A stretch of 64,000 nucleotides of DNA from Fibrobacter sp. GTDB lineage: Bacteria > Fibrobacterota > Fibrobacteria > Fibrobacterales > Fibrobacteraceae. The notes beneath the pieces were generated by a model. The model was not told the DNA's origin. It saw nothing but the letters and a program-made list of their open reading frames with translations, and did not search any database. Both the position numbers and the translations under genes were made by a program. The stretch is taken from positions 1 to 64,000 of the forward strand of contig NZ_JAFZKX010000076.1 in the NCBI RefSeq assembly GCF_017551775.1, read 5' to 3'. Positions 41,963 to 50,306 of the stretch are shown piece after piece; positions within the stretch are counted from its first letter, which is position 1, and each line of letters starts with the position of its first letter.

Positions 41963-43471
41963 CTACCTCTTTTTCCTTTTGCGGGTATAGGAAAAAATGA
42001 AACCGAGAATGAGGACAACGAAGAATACATACGGGGTCGGATTGATGCCCTTGCTTTCGGGCTTCTTTTCTTGGTCTGTCTCTTGTTTTGCGGTGTTGGT
42101 CGTGACGATGGAATTTTTCCAGATTTCCTGGAATTCGGCGAAGGTCATGGCGTGCGTGGGCGTGTAGCCTAACTGGGCGTCGATGATGTCGGATTTCTCC
42201 TTGAAAATCCGGTACAGCTTTTCTTCGGAGTAGAGCGCGGGGATTTCGAGCAGTTCCCAGACGGCGCTGAACATGGAAACGAGCGTCTGTTCTATGGTTC
42301 CCCATTCGGGAAGCGCGGGGTAGGTCCTTCCGGTTGCGAGCAGGGCGACCAGATCCTTGTACGTCTCGTCTTCGGCCCAGGATTCGAGAACCTTCTTGGA
42401 TGCGGGCAGGAACCCGATTTGCTTGGTGTAGTCGTCGAGGCTTGCGTCTTCGGTCAAGAATAGCAGCAACTGTATGGCTTCCTTCTTGGTGCTCTTCGCG
42501 GGAATGGCGAGGTCCGAACCTCCGAGGAAGCTCACGCTGCCCGCCGTGCCTCTCGGAATGGGGAGAACCGTTACGCTGTCCTGCCCGATTCGGGCATCAG
42601 AAAGCCCTCCCTGCGAGCCGTGGATGCGCGTCTGCATCACGATTTCTGCGGTGCTCACGATGAAGGCGAATTCGCCGTTGTTGAACTGCTGCGCGATTTC
42701 TGCGGAATTGGACTGCAGCGATTCGGTGGATACGAGCGAATCCACGATGAAGGAAAGGTATTTGGCGATGCCTTCGAGCGTCGGCGCCGTAAGGATCTGC
42801 GAGTGCCACTTTCCGTTTTCGTCTTTTTCGACGAACCTGCCGCCGTAGCTCCATATCCAGGGAGCGAAATTGTGGGGTATGTTCCAGTCGCTCTTGCCCG
42901 GGAATGCGTAGCCGCGGATCTTGGCGCCGTAATCGAGCAGTTCCTTGCCTTCGTTCACCTTGCGGATGGCTTCGGAGAATCCCTTGTAGTCGCGCATGCT
43001 CTGGGGAGTTATCCCGTATTTCTTCATGATGCGCTTGTTGCCGAGCACGGGCCTCGCGTCGATAAACCAAGGGATCGCGTAGATGTTCGTGTCGGCATCG
43101 ATATGGGAGGTGTACCACGAAACGGGAACGAAACGTGTGGAGTCTATCTGGTCGATGTACTCGTTCAGGTTCTTGAGAACGCCGCGGGCCGCGAAGTAGG
43201 GAACCCACGTGCTGCCGAGCTGCAGTACGTCGGGGGTGTCTTCACCGGTCTCGAGCGTATTTGAAATGCGGTTCCACGCTTCGCCCCAGTCGAGCACTTT
43301 CACCTTTACCGGAATGTGCGTCTTGGCTGTGAAAACTTCGAGTTCCTGCTCGAGTTTCTGTTGGGGCGATGCCCCGTTTGGCATAATCCATATGTTAAGG
43401 GTATCAACCGCGAAAGCCTGCGTCAAGGCTATCACTGTAAACAGTGTAATTAATCTACACCTAAGCACCAT
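41963..43471 (-). CDS. Family-1-type extracellular solute-binding protein with C-terminal membrane anchor
   Basis: 502 aa with a signal peptide (about 1-22). The fold is a sugar-type periplasmic binding protein: WIMPNGASPQQKLEQELEVFTAKT near the start and PDVLQLGSTWVPYFAARGVLKNL. Unlike ABC-transporter binding proteins it ends in a polar linker, one hydrophobic helix (about 478-496) and a basic tail RKRKKR. No permease or ATPase gene is nearby. The diguanylate cyclase gene follows by 9 bp, so it may act as its ligand sensor; this is inference. Confidence 0.82.
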   Translation of the reverse strand: MVLRCRLITLFTVIALTQAFAVDTLNIWIMPNGASPQQKLEQELEVFTAKTHIPVKVKVLDWGEAWNRISNTLETGEDTPDVLQLGSTWVPYFAARGVLKNLNEYIDQIDSTRFVPVSWYTSHIDADTNIYAIPWFIDARPVLGNKRIMKKYGITPQSMRDYKGFSEAIRKVNEGKELLDYGAKIRGYAFPGKSDWNIPHNFAPWIWSYGGRFVEKDENGKWHSQILTAPTLEGIAKYLSFIVDSLVSTESLQSNSAEIAQQFNNGEFAFIVSTAEIVMQTRIHGSQGGLSDARIGQDSVTVLPIPRGTAGSVSFLGGSDLAIPAKSTKKEAIQLLLFLTEDASLDDYTKQIGFLPASKKVLESWAEDETYKDLVALLATGRTYPALPEWGTIEQTLVSMFSAVWELLEIPALYSEEKLYRIFKEKSDIIDAQLGYTPTHAMTFAEFQEIWKNSIVTTNTAKQETDQEKKPESKGINPTPYVFFVVLILGFIFSYTRKRKKR

Positions 43472-43583
43472 ATCTCTTCCTTTCCCAGTTGGGGACGGAA
43501 TATCAATCCCTTTGCTTCCCCTTGCCTAAAATAAATAATAATTTGTACATTATCCACCATAAAATACGAAAAACGGGGCTTTT

Positions 43584-43973
43584 ATGCTAGTTTCTTGCGG
43601 GATTGCCGAACGCGAAGGAAAGTTTCTTATATGCAGGAGGCCTGCGGGCGTGCCCTATGCCGGGTACTGGGAATTCCCCGTGGGGGAGGTAGAAGGCGAC
43701 GAGACCCTCGAGGATACCCTCGAGAATGCTTTTTTCGACAGGCTCACGGTAAAGCTGCGCTCGCATCGCCCCCTGGGGGCCTTCGACTCCCAATGCGAGA
43801 AAAATTGCCGTATTTTCCCGTTTTTTGCGGATTTTGGCGAGAAGAAGCCCGCCTTGACGGGGTATGACTGCGCTAAGTGGGTGAGTTTCAAGAAGTTACG
43901 AAAATTCAGGCTCTTTCCGGATACGGTGACGATTATCAAGAAAATCGAAAAATTTTCGAAAGTTTCTGTTTAA
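43584..43973 (+). CDS. Nudix-fold protein with degenerate Nudix box
   Basis: 129 aa resembling MutT/NUDT1-type proteins (KFLICRRPAGVPYAGYWEFPVGEVEGDE). The Nudix box should read Gx5Ex7REUxEExGU. Here the first Gly and Glu are present, but the REUxEE part reads NAFFDR, so the metal-binding Glu residues are missing. It may be inactive and only bind nucleotides, as in the C-terminal domain of MutY. A sequencing error seems unlikely since the frame is intact. Confidence 0.7.
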   Translation: MLVSCGIAEREGKFLICRRPAGVPYAGYWEFPVGEVEGDETLEDTLENAFFDRLTVKLRSHRPLGAFDSQCEKNCRIFPFFADFGEKKPALTGYDCAKWVSFKKLRKFRLFPDTVTIIKKIEKFSKVSV

Positions 43974-44040
43974 AATCTTTTTTTTAGTTATATTTTTTCT
44001 GTCGTAAAACGATAAACTCAACCCCTCAAGGAGTACAAAA

Positions 44041-44475
44041 ATGAAAAAAGGTATCGCTGCTCTCGTTTGCGCAGGCATGATTACTCTCACTGGTTGCTAT
44101 GGTAGCAACGCTCTGTTCGGCAAGCTCCACAAGTGGAACGGAACCCTTGGCAACAAGTGGCTCAACTCCATTGTGCACTTCGGCATGCATGTGATCCCGG
44201 TTTACGGCTTCGCATACTTCATCGACTACCTCGTCCTCAACACTGTTGAATTCTGGACTGGCTCCAACCCGCTCGCTTCCGGCGACTCCTACTATGAGCA
44301 GGACGCTCAGGGCAACTCCATTGCCGCCGTGAAGAACGAAGATGGCTCCCTCTCTGTCGAACTCACGTCCGCCAAGGGTGAAAAGGCCAACCTCATCCTC
44401 CAGCGCGATGAAAACGTCGTCCGCGCCCTCGACGCCAACGGCGAACTCGTCGCTCAGTACGACATCGAAAAGTAA
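44041..44475 (+). CDS. DUF3332-type small lipoprotein
   Basis: 144 aa after a good AAGGAG site. The lipoprotein signal ends in TLTGC. The sequence LHKWNGTLGNKWLNSIVHFGMHVIPVYGFAYFIDYLVLNTVEFWTG matches the pattern of DUF3332 lipoproteins: two hydrophobic stretches, then a Gly/Asp-rich tail. Codon bias suggests high expression. Function unknown. A terminator follows. Confidence 0.8.
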   Translation: MKKGIAALVCAGMITLTGCYGSNALFGKLHKWNGTLGNKWLNSIVHFGMHVIPVYGFAYFIDYLVLNTVEFWTGSNPLASGDSYYEQDAQGNSIAAVKNEDGSLSVELTSAKGEKANLILQRDENVVRALDANGELVAQYDIEK

Positions 44476-44500
44476 TTCGTTTCTTCAACGAAATTTCGGG

Positions 44501-44530
44501 ACCCCGGCTTTGCGCTGGGGTTTCTTTTTT
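44501..44530 (+). terminator. Terminator after the DUF3332 gene
   Basis: ACCCCGGC (44501-44508) pairs with GCTGGGGT (44514-44521), one wobble, then a T-rich tract. Confidence 0.8.
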
Positions 44531-44625
44531 GGTTGGCGCTTGTACACGGCCGTTTTTCTCACAAAAAAATGCAGTTTTTTGCGACTATGTCCACATTTCC
44601 CCGTTTTTTAATGTATTTTGGGGGT

Positions 44626-45354
44626 ATGAGCAGGCGTGTTTGGCATCGAACACATCTTTTTTCGCGTATTTTATGCGCGGCGGCGCTGCTGCTTGCGGCT
44701 GCCGTGTTTTCTGCCTGTGTAGAGCGGAGCGTGGAGCGGGGGAATACCGCCCTGCGCATCGGCGATTTTGACCGTGCCGTGACCAACTTCTCGAAGGCGC
44801 TCGATGACGAACCGGCGAATCGCGATGCCCGCTACGGCCTTGCGCTTGCCTACTACTCCATCGCCGAAGACAAGGAGCGTCTCAAGCAGCCTGCGCTTGA
44901 CATGTGGGAAAAGACCGTGAACGAGTTCCGCATCCTCTCGAAGGTCGATTCCACCGAAAGCATTTCCGGGACCTATTCTACCGCGCTGTTCTACCTGGCG
45001 CGTGCGACGCTCTACAAGGACGGGCGTGCGAACGTGCTCCCGCTTCTGGATCATTCTATCCGGCTGGATAGCGCGAACTATTTCAGCTACAACCTCAAGG
45101 CGCTCCTGTTCGCGAAACTCGGGCGCATCGACGAGGCGAAAAAGATTTACGCGTTTATCGTGACGAAGGAACCGAAGTTCTCTTCGGCCTACCTGAACCT
45201 TGGCAACCTCTACTGGGCCGAGGGCGATATCGGTTCTGCGTGGGACATCTGGTCGATGGGCCACGAGGCGCTCCCCGAAGATGCTGAACTTTCCCGCTGG
45301 ACGCGGGTTGCCGAGGATTCGCTCGGCGCGATGGTGCGGGCAGGCGAACTATGA
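44626..45354 (+). CDS. TPR-repeat lipoprotein
   Basis: The ATG at 44626 gives a lipoprotein signal (lipobox FSAC). About 242 aa. At least three tetratricopeptide repeats: GNTALRIGDFDRAVTNFSKAL; KALLFAKLGRIDEAKKIYAFI; and LGNLYWAEGDIGSAWDIW. TPRs mediate protein contacts. Its stop overlaps the kinase start by four bases (ATGA), and a sigma-54 activator follows, so the three form an operon. Confidence 0.8.
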   Translation: MSRRVWHRTHLFSRILCAAALLLAAAVFSACVERSVERGNTALRIGDFDRAVTNFSKALDDEPANRDARYGLALAYYSIAEDKERLKQPALDMWEKTVNEFRILSKVDSTESISGTYSTALFYLARATLYKDGRANVLPLLDHSIRLDSANYFSYNLKALLFAKLGRIDEAKKIYAFIVTKEPKFSSAYLNLGNLYWAEGDIGSAWDIWSMGHEALPEDAELSRWTRVAEDSLGAMVRAGEL

Positions 45355-46499
45355 GCATCCTTGCCGGAGTGAGCCAGTGCGCTATGCTCCACAGGGGCGG
45401 CGAGGCCGAGATTTTCAAGGTCGTTTCGCAGGGTAGGGATTATGCGCTCAAGTGGTACGCCGCGGGCGTGAAGTTCGACGCTGCCGCAATAGAGGTTTTG
45501 CCCCAGGTGCACGACCGGGGTGTCTATCGGGTACGCGAGACGGGCGAGAAGGCCGGCCGGTCTTACTTGGTGTACGATTTCGTGGATGGAGTTCCCGTGG
45601 GGGAACTGGGCGCTCTGCCTGTCGCATTCGCGATTTCGCTTGTACGTGATGTCGTGCGGGCGCTGGCCGCGCTGGCGTCGTGCGGAGTGCATCACGGGGA
45701 CCTGAATCCTTCGAACGTGATTGTCTGTGCCGACGGAACGCCGGTGGTTATCGACTGTGGCATCGTGGGGCTGGGGGCTCCCGCATACGCTGCTCCCGAA
45801 CGCTTCCAGGGCCACGCGCCCGACGAAAAGAGCGACCTTTATAGCGTTGGCATGCTCCTGTACCGCTTGGTCGCGGGAGAGGATCTTGTCGTGGGCGATT
45901 CCTTCGAGTCATATGCGCAGGCGGCATCGCAGGTGGACGGCCTCGACCCGGCATCGCTCCTGTACGGCAGGGGCGTGGATGCGGAAGCGCTTTCGAGCCT
46001 GGAACCCTTGTGGAAGGGGCTTTTGCGTGCCGACCCGGAAGACCGCGTGGAGGATTTCGACGAACTGGACGAACTGCTGGAAATCGCCTTCGGGAAGGTA
46101 TCCGGCGGGAGTGTCGCGTGGGAAACCCTGCGGGCGCGCACTGTCGCCGCCCTCGCCGAAAAAATCGGAACGATTGGTAACGGTTCCGAAAACATATGCG
46201 CCCTTCCCGTTGAATTTGCGGTGATTAAGCCCACAGGGGGGCGGAAACGGGTCGCGTTAGCTTGTATTTTAGGTGTTATATTGTTGTTTGTTGTTCTGTT
46301 CCTCGCGTTTTCGCGCGGGGGGCCGTCTATCGACGATACCGGTGCCTCCATCTTGCAGAAATCCAGGTCGCTTGACGGGATTGCGGACGAGACGCAGGAT
46401 TCCTCGGGCGGCGACAGCGGTGTTTCGGGAAAGTTGCTCGAAACCCTGCCTACGCCCGAACTTGAAGGTGTCGCTGAAGACGGTGTAACGGACGAGTAA
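45351..46499 (+). CDS. Hanks-type Ser/Thr protein kinase with C-terminal membrane helix
   Basis: 382 aa. Kinase motifs: the beta-3 Lys in YALKWY (about 34), the catalytic loop HHGDLNPSNVIV (HGD instead of HRD; Asp and Asn kept, about 115-126), DCG instead of DFG (about 138-140, metal-binding Asp kept) and APE in YAAPERF. Activity is therefore plausible though unusual. A single helix (about 300-322) is followed by a Ser/Asp-rich tail on the other side of the membrane. It overlaps the TPR lipoprotein by four bases and lies 22 bp before the sigma-54 activator gene. Confidence 0.85.
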   Translation: MSILAGVSQCAMLHRGGEAEIFKVVSQGRDYALKWYAAGVKFDAAAIEVLPQVHDRGVYRVRETGEKAGRSYLVYDFVDGVPVGELGALPVAFAISLVRDVVRALAALASCGVHHGDLNPSNVIVCADGTPVVIDCGIVGLGAPAYAAPERFQGHAPDEKSDLYSVGMLLYRLVAGEDLVVGDSFESYAQAASQVDGLDPASLLYGRGVDAEALSSLEPLWKGLLRADPEDRVEDFDELDELLEIAFGKVSGGSVAWETLRARTVAALAEKIGTIGNGSENICALPVEFAVIKPTGGRKRVALACILGVILLFVVLFLAFSRGGPSIDDTGASILQKSRSLDGIADETQDSSGGDSGVSGKLLETLPTPELEGVAEDGVTDE

Positions 46500-46521
46500 A
46501 CTTGAACGGAGTAGTTGCAGA

Positions 46522-47976
46522 ATGAAAACGGAATCGATGCTTGCGACTGAAAAGATGCTCGATGTGGTGAAGACGCTGCTCGACGAGGAACAGCCCGAGA
46601 ACCTTTTCTCTAAGATACTCGAAGTGGCGAAGGGCGTGCTCCATGCGGACGCTGCCGTGCTCGATATTTCGGGCGAGAACCCGCTCCATTTTTCTAACCC
46701 TGAACAGGTGAGTATTTCCATTTCGGCGGTGAAGCAGGCGAAGTCCGAAAGGCGCGCCGTCGTGTGGAACCAGCTCGACGACGACGGGGCCGACCTCTCG
46801 AAGTCCATTGTCCAGAACCAACTTACGAGCATCATGGTTTCGCCGTTCAGCACTCCCGACAGCGAATCGGGTTACCTGTACTTGCAGCGCGCCGCGCGAG
46901 AGGAACCCTTTACCGAAGAAGACAGCCAGCTGTTCGATTCGTTCGTGAGCGTCTGTGAAAAGTTTGCCTTTGCCGCCTATGACCGCCTGCGCGACAAGGA
47001 ATCCCTGGATGTATTGAAAAATGTTGTCCGTAAGGACGGCATCTTCTATTCGAGCAAGGTGATGGCCGACCTGGTCGCGCTTGCCGAAAAGCTTGCCCTG
47101 CTCCCGCTGCCCGTGATTATCCGCGGCGAGACCGGAACGGGCAAGGAGGTGTTCGCGCGCTTTATCCACAACCATAGCCCGCGTGCCGACCGCCCGTTCA
47201 TTGCGGTGAATTGCGGGGCCATTCCCGAGCACCTGATAGAATCCCTCCTGTTCGGGCATGCGAGGGGCTCGTTCACCGGCGCTATCGATACCCGCAAGGG
47301 ATTTTTCGAGGAGGCCGATGGCGGCACGATTTTCCTTGACGAGATTGGCGAACTCCCGATGAGCATGCAGGTGAAACTCCTGCGCGTGTTGCAGGAAAAG
47401 CATATCACCCGCGTTGGCGACAACCGCGAAATTCCGGTGAACGTGCGCGTGATATCGGCGACGCATGTGGATCTCGAGGCCGCGGTCCGCGAGAAGCGTT
47501 TCCGCGAAGACTTGTACTTCCGCATCCAGGTGATGCCGCTTTCCATTCCGCCCCTGCGCGAGCGCGGGCAGGACGTGGTGCTGCTCGCCGAGGAATTCAT
47601 CAAGCGCTACGGTGCGGAATATGGCCGCGGCAAGTTCAAGATGAGCCGCAATACCGAGAAGGCGCTGCTGGGTTACCACTGGCCGGGCAACGTGCGCGAG
47701 CTCGAAAACCGCATCCAGAAGGGCCTGGTGCAGGCGGTGCACGGCGTTATACAGCCCAAGGATATCGGGCTAGACGACGTGCAGAAGGAGGCTAAGGAAA
47801 GCCCCCGTACGCTGAAGGAAGCGCGTGAGGCCGTGGAGCGCGAAGTGATTGCGCGCGCCCTGCAGGACAGCAACGCGAACCTCACTCTGGCTGCCACGAT
47901 CCTCGGGATTGACCGCAAGGTCCTCCGCGAGGTCATGGAGCGTCTGGGCATGAAGAAAGAAGATTTTAAGAACTGA
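46522..47976 (+). CDS. Sigma-54-dependent activator with GAF-type sensor domain
   Basis: 484 aa. An N-terminal GAF-like domain (about 15-165) precedes the AAA+ domain: Walker A GETGTGKE (about 203), the sigma-54 contact loop GSFTGA (about 250) instead of GAFTGA, Walker B GGTIFLDEIGEL and the R-finger segment KRFREDLYFRI. A Fis-type helix-turn-helix closes it (about 440-480, NANLTLAATILGIDRKVLREVM). There is no receiver domain, so the upstream kinase or a small ligand could control it. The consensus sigma-54 promoter at 48120 lies just downstream. Confidence 0.92.
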   Translation: MKTESMLATEKMLDVVKTLLDEEQPENLFSKILEVAKGVLHADAAVLDISGENPLHFSNPEQVSISISAVKQAKSERRAVVWNQLDDDGADLSKSIVQNQLTSIMVSPFSTPDSESGYLYLQRAAREEPFTEEDSQLFDSFVSVCEKFAFAAYDRLRDKESLDVLKNVVRKDGIFYSSKVMADLVALAEKLALLPLPVIIRGETGTGKEVFARFIHNHSPRADRPFIAVNCGAIPEHLIESLLFGHARGSFTGAIDTRKGFFEEADGGTIFLDEIGELPMSMQVKLLRVLQEKHITRVGDNREIPVNVRVISATHVDLEAAVREKRFREDLYFRIQVMPLSIPPLRERGQDVVLLAEEFIKRYGAEYGRGKFKMSRNTEKALLGYHWPGNVRELENRIQKGLVQAVHGVIQPKDIGLDDVQKEAKESPRTLKEAREAVEREVIARALQDSNANLTLAATILGIDRKVLREVMERLGMKKEDFKN

Positions 47977-48119
47977 TGGAATGGGAGATTTGAAAAAGCG
48001 GAACAAAAAGTCCTAAACACGGTTCCAGTCTCGGTTTTTTGATTTGCTTTTTTGAGGATTTAAATTATATTTTGGTTAATAGGGCTTAAAAAACCTATAT
48101 TGATAGCCAAAAGGAACAC

Positions 48120-48135
48120 TGGCACGGAATTTGCA
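48120..48135 (+). promoter_or_regulatory. Consensus sigma-54 (-24/-12) promoter
   Basis: TGGCACGGAATTTGCA matches TGGCACG-N4-TTGCA at every consensus position. The GC of the -12 box is at 48133-48134, so the start is predicted at about 48146, one base before the ATG at 48147. The activator gene ends 143 bp upstream. An ATAGG/CCTAT inverted repeat near 48080-48100 may be an activator site. Confidence 0.88.
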
Positions 48136-48146
48136 GAAGAATGAGT

Positions 48147-48608
48147 ATGAAGTACGCAGCTTTCATCTCGATATTGACCCTCGCGGCGACGATGTCTTTC
48201 GCCGGTGGATTCGCTGCACCCGAATCAAGTGTTCCGACCCCCGCCGAAAGACTGGATGTCTCGAAAGGGACTCCTGATTTGGGTGCTAAAGAAAGCGCTG
48301 AATGGCAGAAGATGCGTGCTGAACGCAAGCAGGCCCGCGAGCAGATTCTCTCCAAGATTAGGGAAAGCTCCAGTGCCGAGAAGCAGGTCTTACGCCAGGA
48401 CGTTTCGAAAAACAGAAACGAGAATTCTCGCTTTGAGGGGAAACCGAAAAAAATGCAGCCTCACGAACGTCAGCCGTTTTATGAAAGATCTGATTCTCCC
48501 ACCGAGAATTACTTCCGAGGCCATGCTTCGCCGAATCGGTTCATACCTTGTACACCTCCTTGGTGTCCTTGGTGGAATCCGTATGCTCCGGCGAATCCGC
48601 AACCCTAA
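48147..48608 (+). CDS. Small exported Pro/Trp/Cys-ended protein under sigma-54 control
   Basis: The ATG at 48147 (MKYAAFISILTLAATMSFAGG) gives a signal peptide. The ATG at 48141 is also in frame but lies upstream of the predicted start of transcription. About 153 aa: a charged central helix (KMRAERKQAREQILSKIRE), a basic stretch, then a C-terminal CTPPWCPWWNPYAPANPQP. No family recognised. Its stop overlaps the start of the barrel gene (TAATG), so the two are one sigma-54 operon. The mRNA may be leaderless. Confidence 0.7.
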   Translation: MKYAAFISILTLAATMSFAGGFAAPESSVPTPAERLDVSKGTPDLGAKESAEWQKMRAERKQAREQILSKIRESSSAEKQVLRQDVSKNRNENSRFEGKPKKMQPHERQPFYERSDSPTENYFRGHASPNRFIPCTPPWCPWWNPYAPANPQP

Positions 48609-49927
48609 TGCGCCCGCTGGCGTTTATTACCATACTAGTTTTTGCGTTGGCGTCTCTGCTGCATGCGGATACGCAGCAGGAACTGTATATGCGCGCCATG
48701 CAGGCCGAGGCAGCTGAGAATATCCCCGAAGCTCTGGCCTATTTTGAGCGTGCGGCTGCCGTTGGCGGTGAATATACCGAAGAAATTCGCGAAATTATCA
48801 AGCTCTACTACGAAGCTCTCGGAATGGCGAAGGACAGCACGGGAAAGTTCTCTTTCCGTGTTTTGAGTGATGTTGGCTTCTACGGGTTGCACTATGCTGA
48901 GTTTGGCCGCGGGAGGGTTTCCGAAAACGGGGGCGACTTGTTTGCCTCGGCTAGCGCGTTCCTGGATTACAACATCGGGGACTGGATTCATTCGCTCGGT
49001 GTAGCATTTGTCTCTGAATGGTTCTTTGCTAATGACAATATGCCCGTGTTCGATACGAACGATTGGACTCTCGCTCCCGGTCTGGAGTATTCGCTTGTTG
49101 GCAACAAACTCTACCTTGATCTCGGACTTGACTTTAACGTGAACGACGAAGGCAGTTTGAAATTGTCGGGGTATGGTTGGATCGAATATGATTTTTACAG
49201 GTCCGGCAAGCAGCGTATAGGTGTTGCGGCCATGGGATATTATCGCGATGACGGGCCCGCTTCTGCGGCGCTGTATGTGGCGTGGAACAAGACTGAAGCG
49301 TTTGGCTTCAGCTGGAATGCGTACCTCGGTGCCAAGTACGAGGCCGACTACATGGTCGATATCCTCGATTTTGTCGAACAGGCCAATAGCGATTGTGTAA
49401 GGGACATGTGGGGGAACTGCATCGACCAGTATGGTGGCGGGTCGGTGATTCCTTTCGTGAACTACTGGGCAAACTGCGTGGCTGATCATGGCGATTCCGT
49501 TTGCGCCGATAGCAAGAATGGAATTCTTCAGACTTACATGGAGGAAGCCATGGCTGAGTCGCAGGAAGCCTGGGAAAACATGCAGAATCCTCCCGAGATA
49601 GAGTTCTCGAAATACTGGAGCCGCTGGGTCGGCCCTACCTTGCGGGCGAAGTTCACCTACATGTTCAGGAACCGGATATCTATCGAAGCGAAGATAAACG
49701 CGTTTGGCGCGGCGCTTGTAGATGGTGCGTCGGAAGAATACGAGAAGATGGGCAAGTTCTCGGGAACGTGGGGACTTATGTTGTCTTGGAACCCGAGCTG
49801 GTTTACCTTATATCTGGGAGTGGAGCAGTTGTACATGAATTACTGGCTTCCAGATTCGCTCAAGGAATATTTCCCGGGAAGCAGCCTGCTGACTTCGGGC
49901 AAGGCGGGCGTCAAGGTGGAATTCTAG
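48608..49927 (+). CDS. Predicted outer-membrane beta-barrel protein
   Basis: The start at 48608 overlaps the previous stop. The 439-aa product has a signal peptide (MRPLAFITILVFALASLLHA). A short helical, TPR-like region follows (QQELYMRAMQAEAAENIPEALAYFERAA). Many amphipathic strands come next and the last strand is AGVKVEF. A loop with Cys pairs (NSDCVRDMWGNCIDQ and NCVADHGDSVCADS) may form disulfides. Function unknown. Bidirectional terminator after it. Confidence 0.7.
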   Translation: MRPLAFITILVFALASLLHADTQQELYMRAMQAEAAENIPEALAYFERAAAVGGEYTEEIREIIKLYYEALGMAKDSTGKFSFRVLSDVGFYGLHYAEFGRGRVSENGGDLFASASAFLDYNIGDWIHSLGVAFVSEWFFANDNMPVFDTNDWTLAPGLEYSLVGNKLYLDLGLDFNVNDEGSLKLSGYGWIEYDFYRSGKQRIGVAAMGYYRDDGPASAALYVAWNKTEAFGFSWNAYLGAKYEADYMVDILDFVEQANSDCVRDMWGNCIDQYGGGSVIPFVNYWANCVADHGDSVCADSKNGILQTYMEEAMAESQEAWENMQNPPEIEFSKYWSRWVGPTLRAKFTYMFRNRISIEAKINAFGAALVDGASEEYEKMGKFSGTWGLMLSWNPSWFTLYLGVEQLYMNYWLPDSLKEYFPGSSLLTSGKAGVKVEF

Positions 49928-49955
49928 GACCGCTGGTTGCATTGCGGTAACGAAA

Positions 49956-49982
49956 AAGGACGGCCGTTAAGCCGTCCTTTTC
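49956..49982. terminator. Bidirectional terminator before tRNA-Ala
   Basis: AAGGACGGC (49957-49965 region) pairs with GCCGTCCTT (49971-49979). T-run on the plus side, A-run on the other. It ends the barrel operon and the minus-strand tRNA transcript. Confidence 0.88.
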
Positions 49983-49985
49983 GCA

Positions 49986-50058
49986 TGGAGATAGTGGGAG
50001 TCGAACCCATGACCTACAGATTGCGAACCTGTCGCTCTACCAACTGAGCTATATCCCC
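49986..50058 (-). tRNA. tRNA-Ala (anticodon CGC)
   Basis: Minus strand: acceptor GGGGATA/TATCTCC containing the G3-U70 pair that marks tRNA-Ala, D arm GCTCAGTTGGTAGAGC, anticodon loop TTCGCAA (anticodon CGC, codon GCG), T loop GTTCGACTC. 73 nt, CCA not encoded. Confidence 0.93.
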
Positions 50059-50069
50059 GTTAGGTGAGC

Positions 50070-50100
50070 CAAATATACGTTATTTGCTCAATTTCGTCAA
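50070..50100 (-). promoter_or_regulatory. tRNA-Ala promoter P1
   Basis: Minus strand: TTGACG (50100-50095), 17-bp spacer, TATATTTG (50077-50070), ending 11 bp before the tRNA. Strong fit to both the sigma-70-like and TANNTTTG patterns. Confidence 0.75.
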
Positions 50101-50127
50101 GATATGTTATTTGCTCTATTTCATCAA
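50099..50127 (-). promoter_or_regulatory. tRNA-Ala promoter P2, duplicated copy
   Basis: Minus strand: TTGATG (50127-50122), 17-bp spacer, TATCTT (50104-50099). It lies in the second copy of a 23-of-27-bp tandem repeat (50079-50101 and 50106-50128, two differences). Its -10 overlaps the -35 of P1. Confidence 0.55.
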
Positions 50128-50128
50128 G

Positions 50129-50306
50129 CGGAAATGATTTTACACGGGTCTGTTGGTCGAGGTTCGCCCTTTTTTTGGGGGGTGGCCGAAACTCGGTTTC
50201 GTTTATTGCTTGTTTTTGTATCATATGTTGATTATAAACAAAATAACGTGTGAAAAAACTTGATTTTTTATGGTTTTTTCGAAATTTTTGTATTATTTTT
50301 TAGAAT
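50129..50306. other. AT-rich intergenic region before the TIGR02147-like gene
   Basis: 178 bp with many A/T runs and no gene. It must hold the promoter of the gene at 50307, but no clear -10/-35 pair stands out. Confidence 0.4.

Noticed and set aside
50079-50128. Start of a CRISPR-like or attachment-site repeat next to tRNA-Ala
   Set aside because: Only two copies, on the 5' side of the tRNA, and they match promoter elements exactly. No integrase gene nearby.
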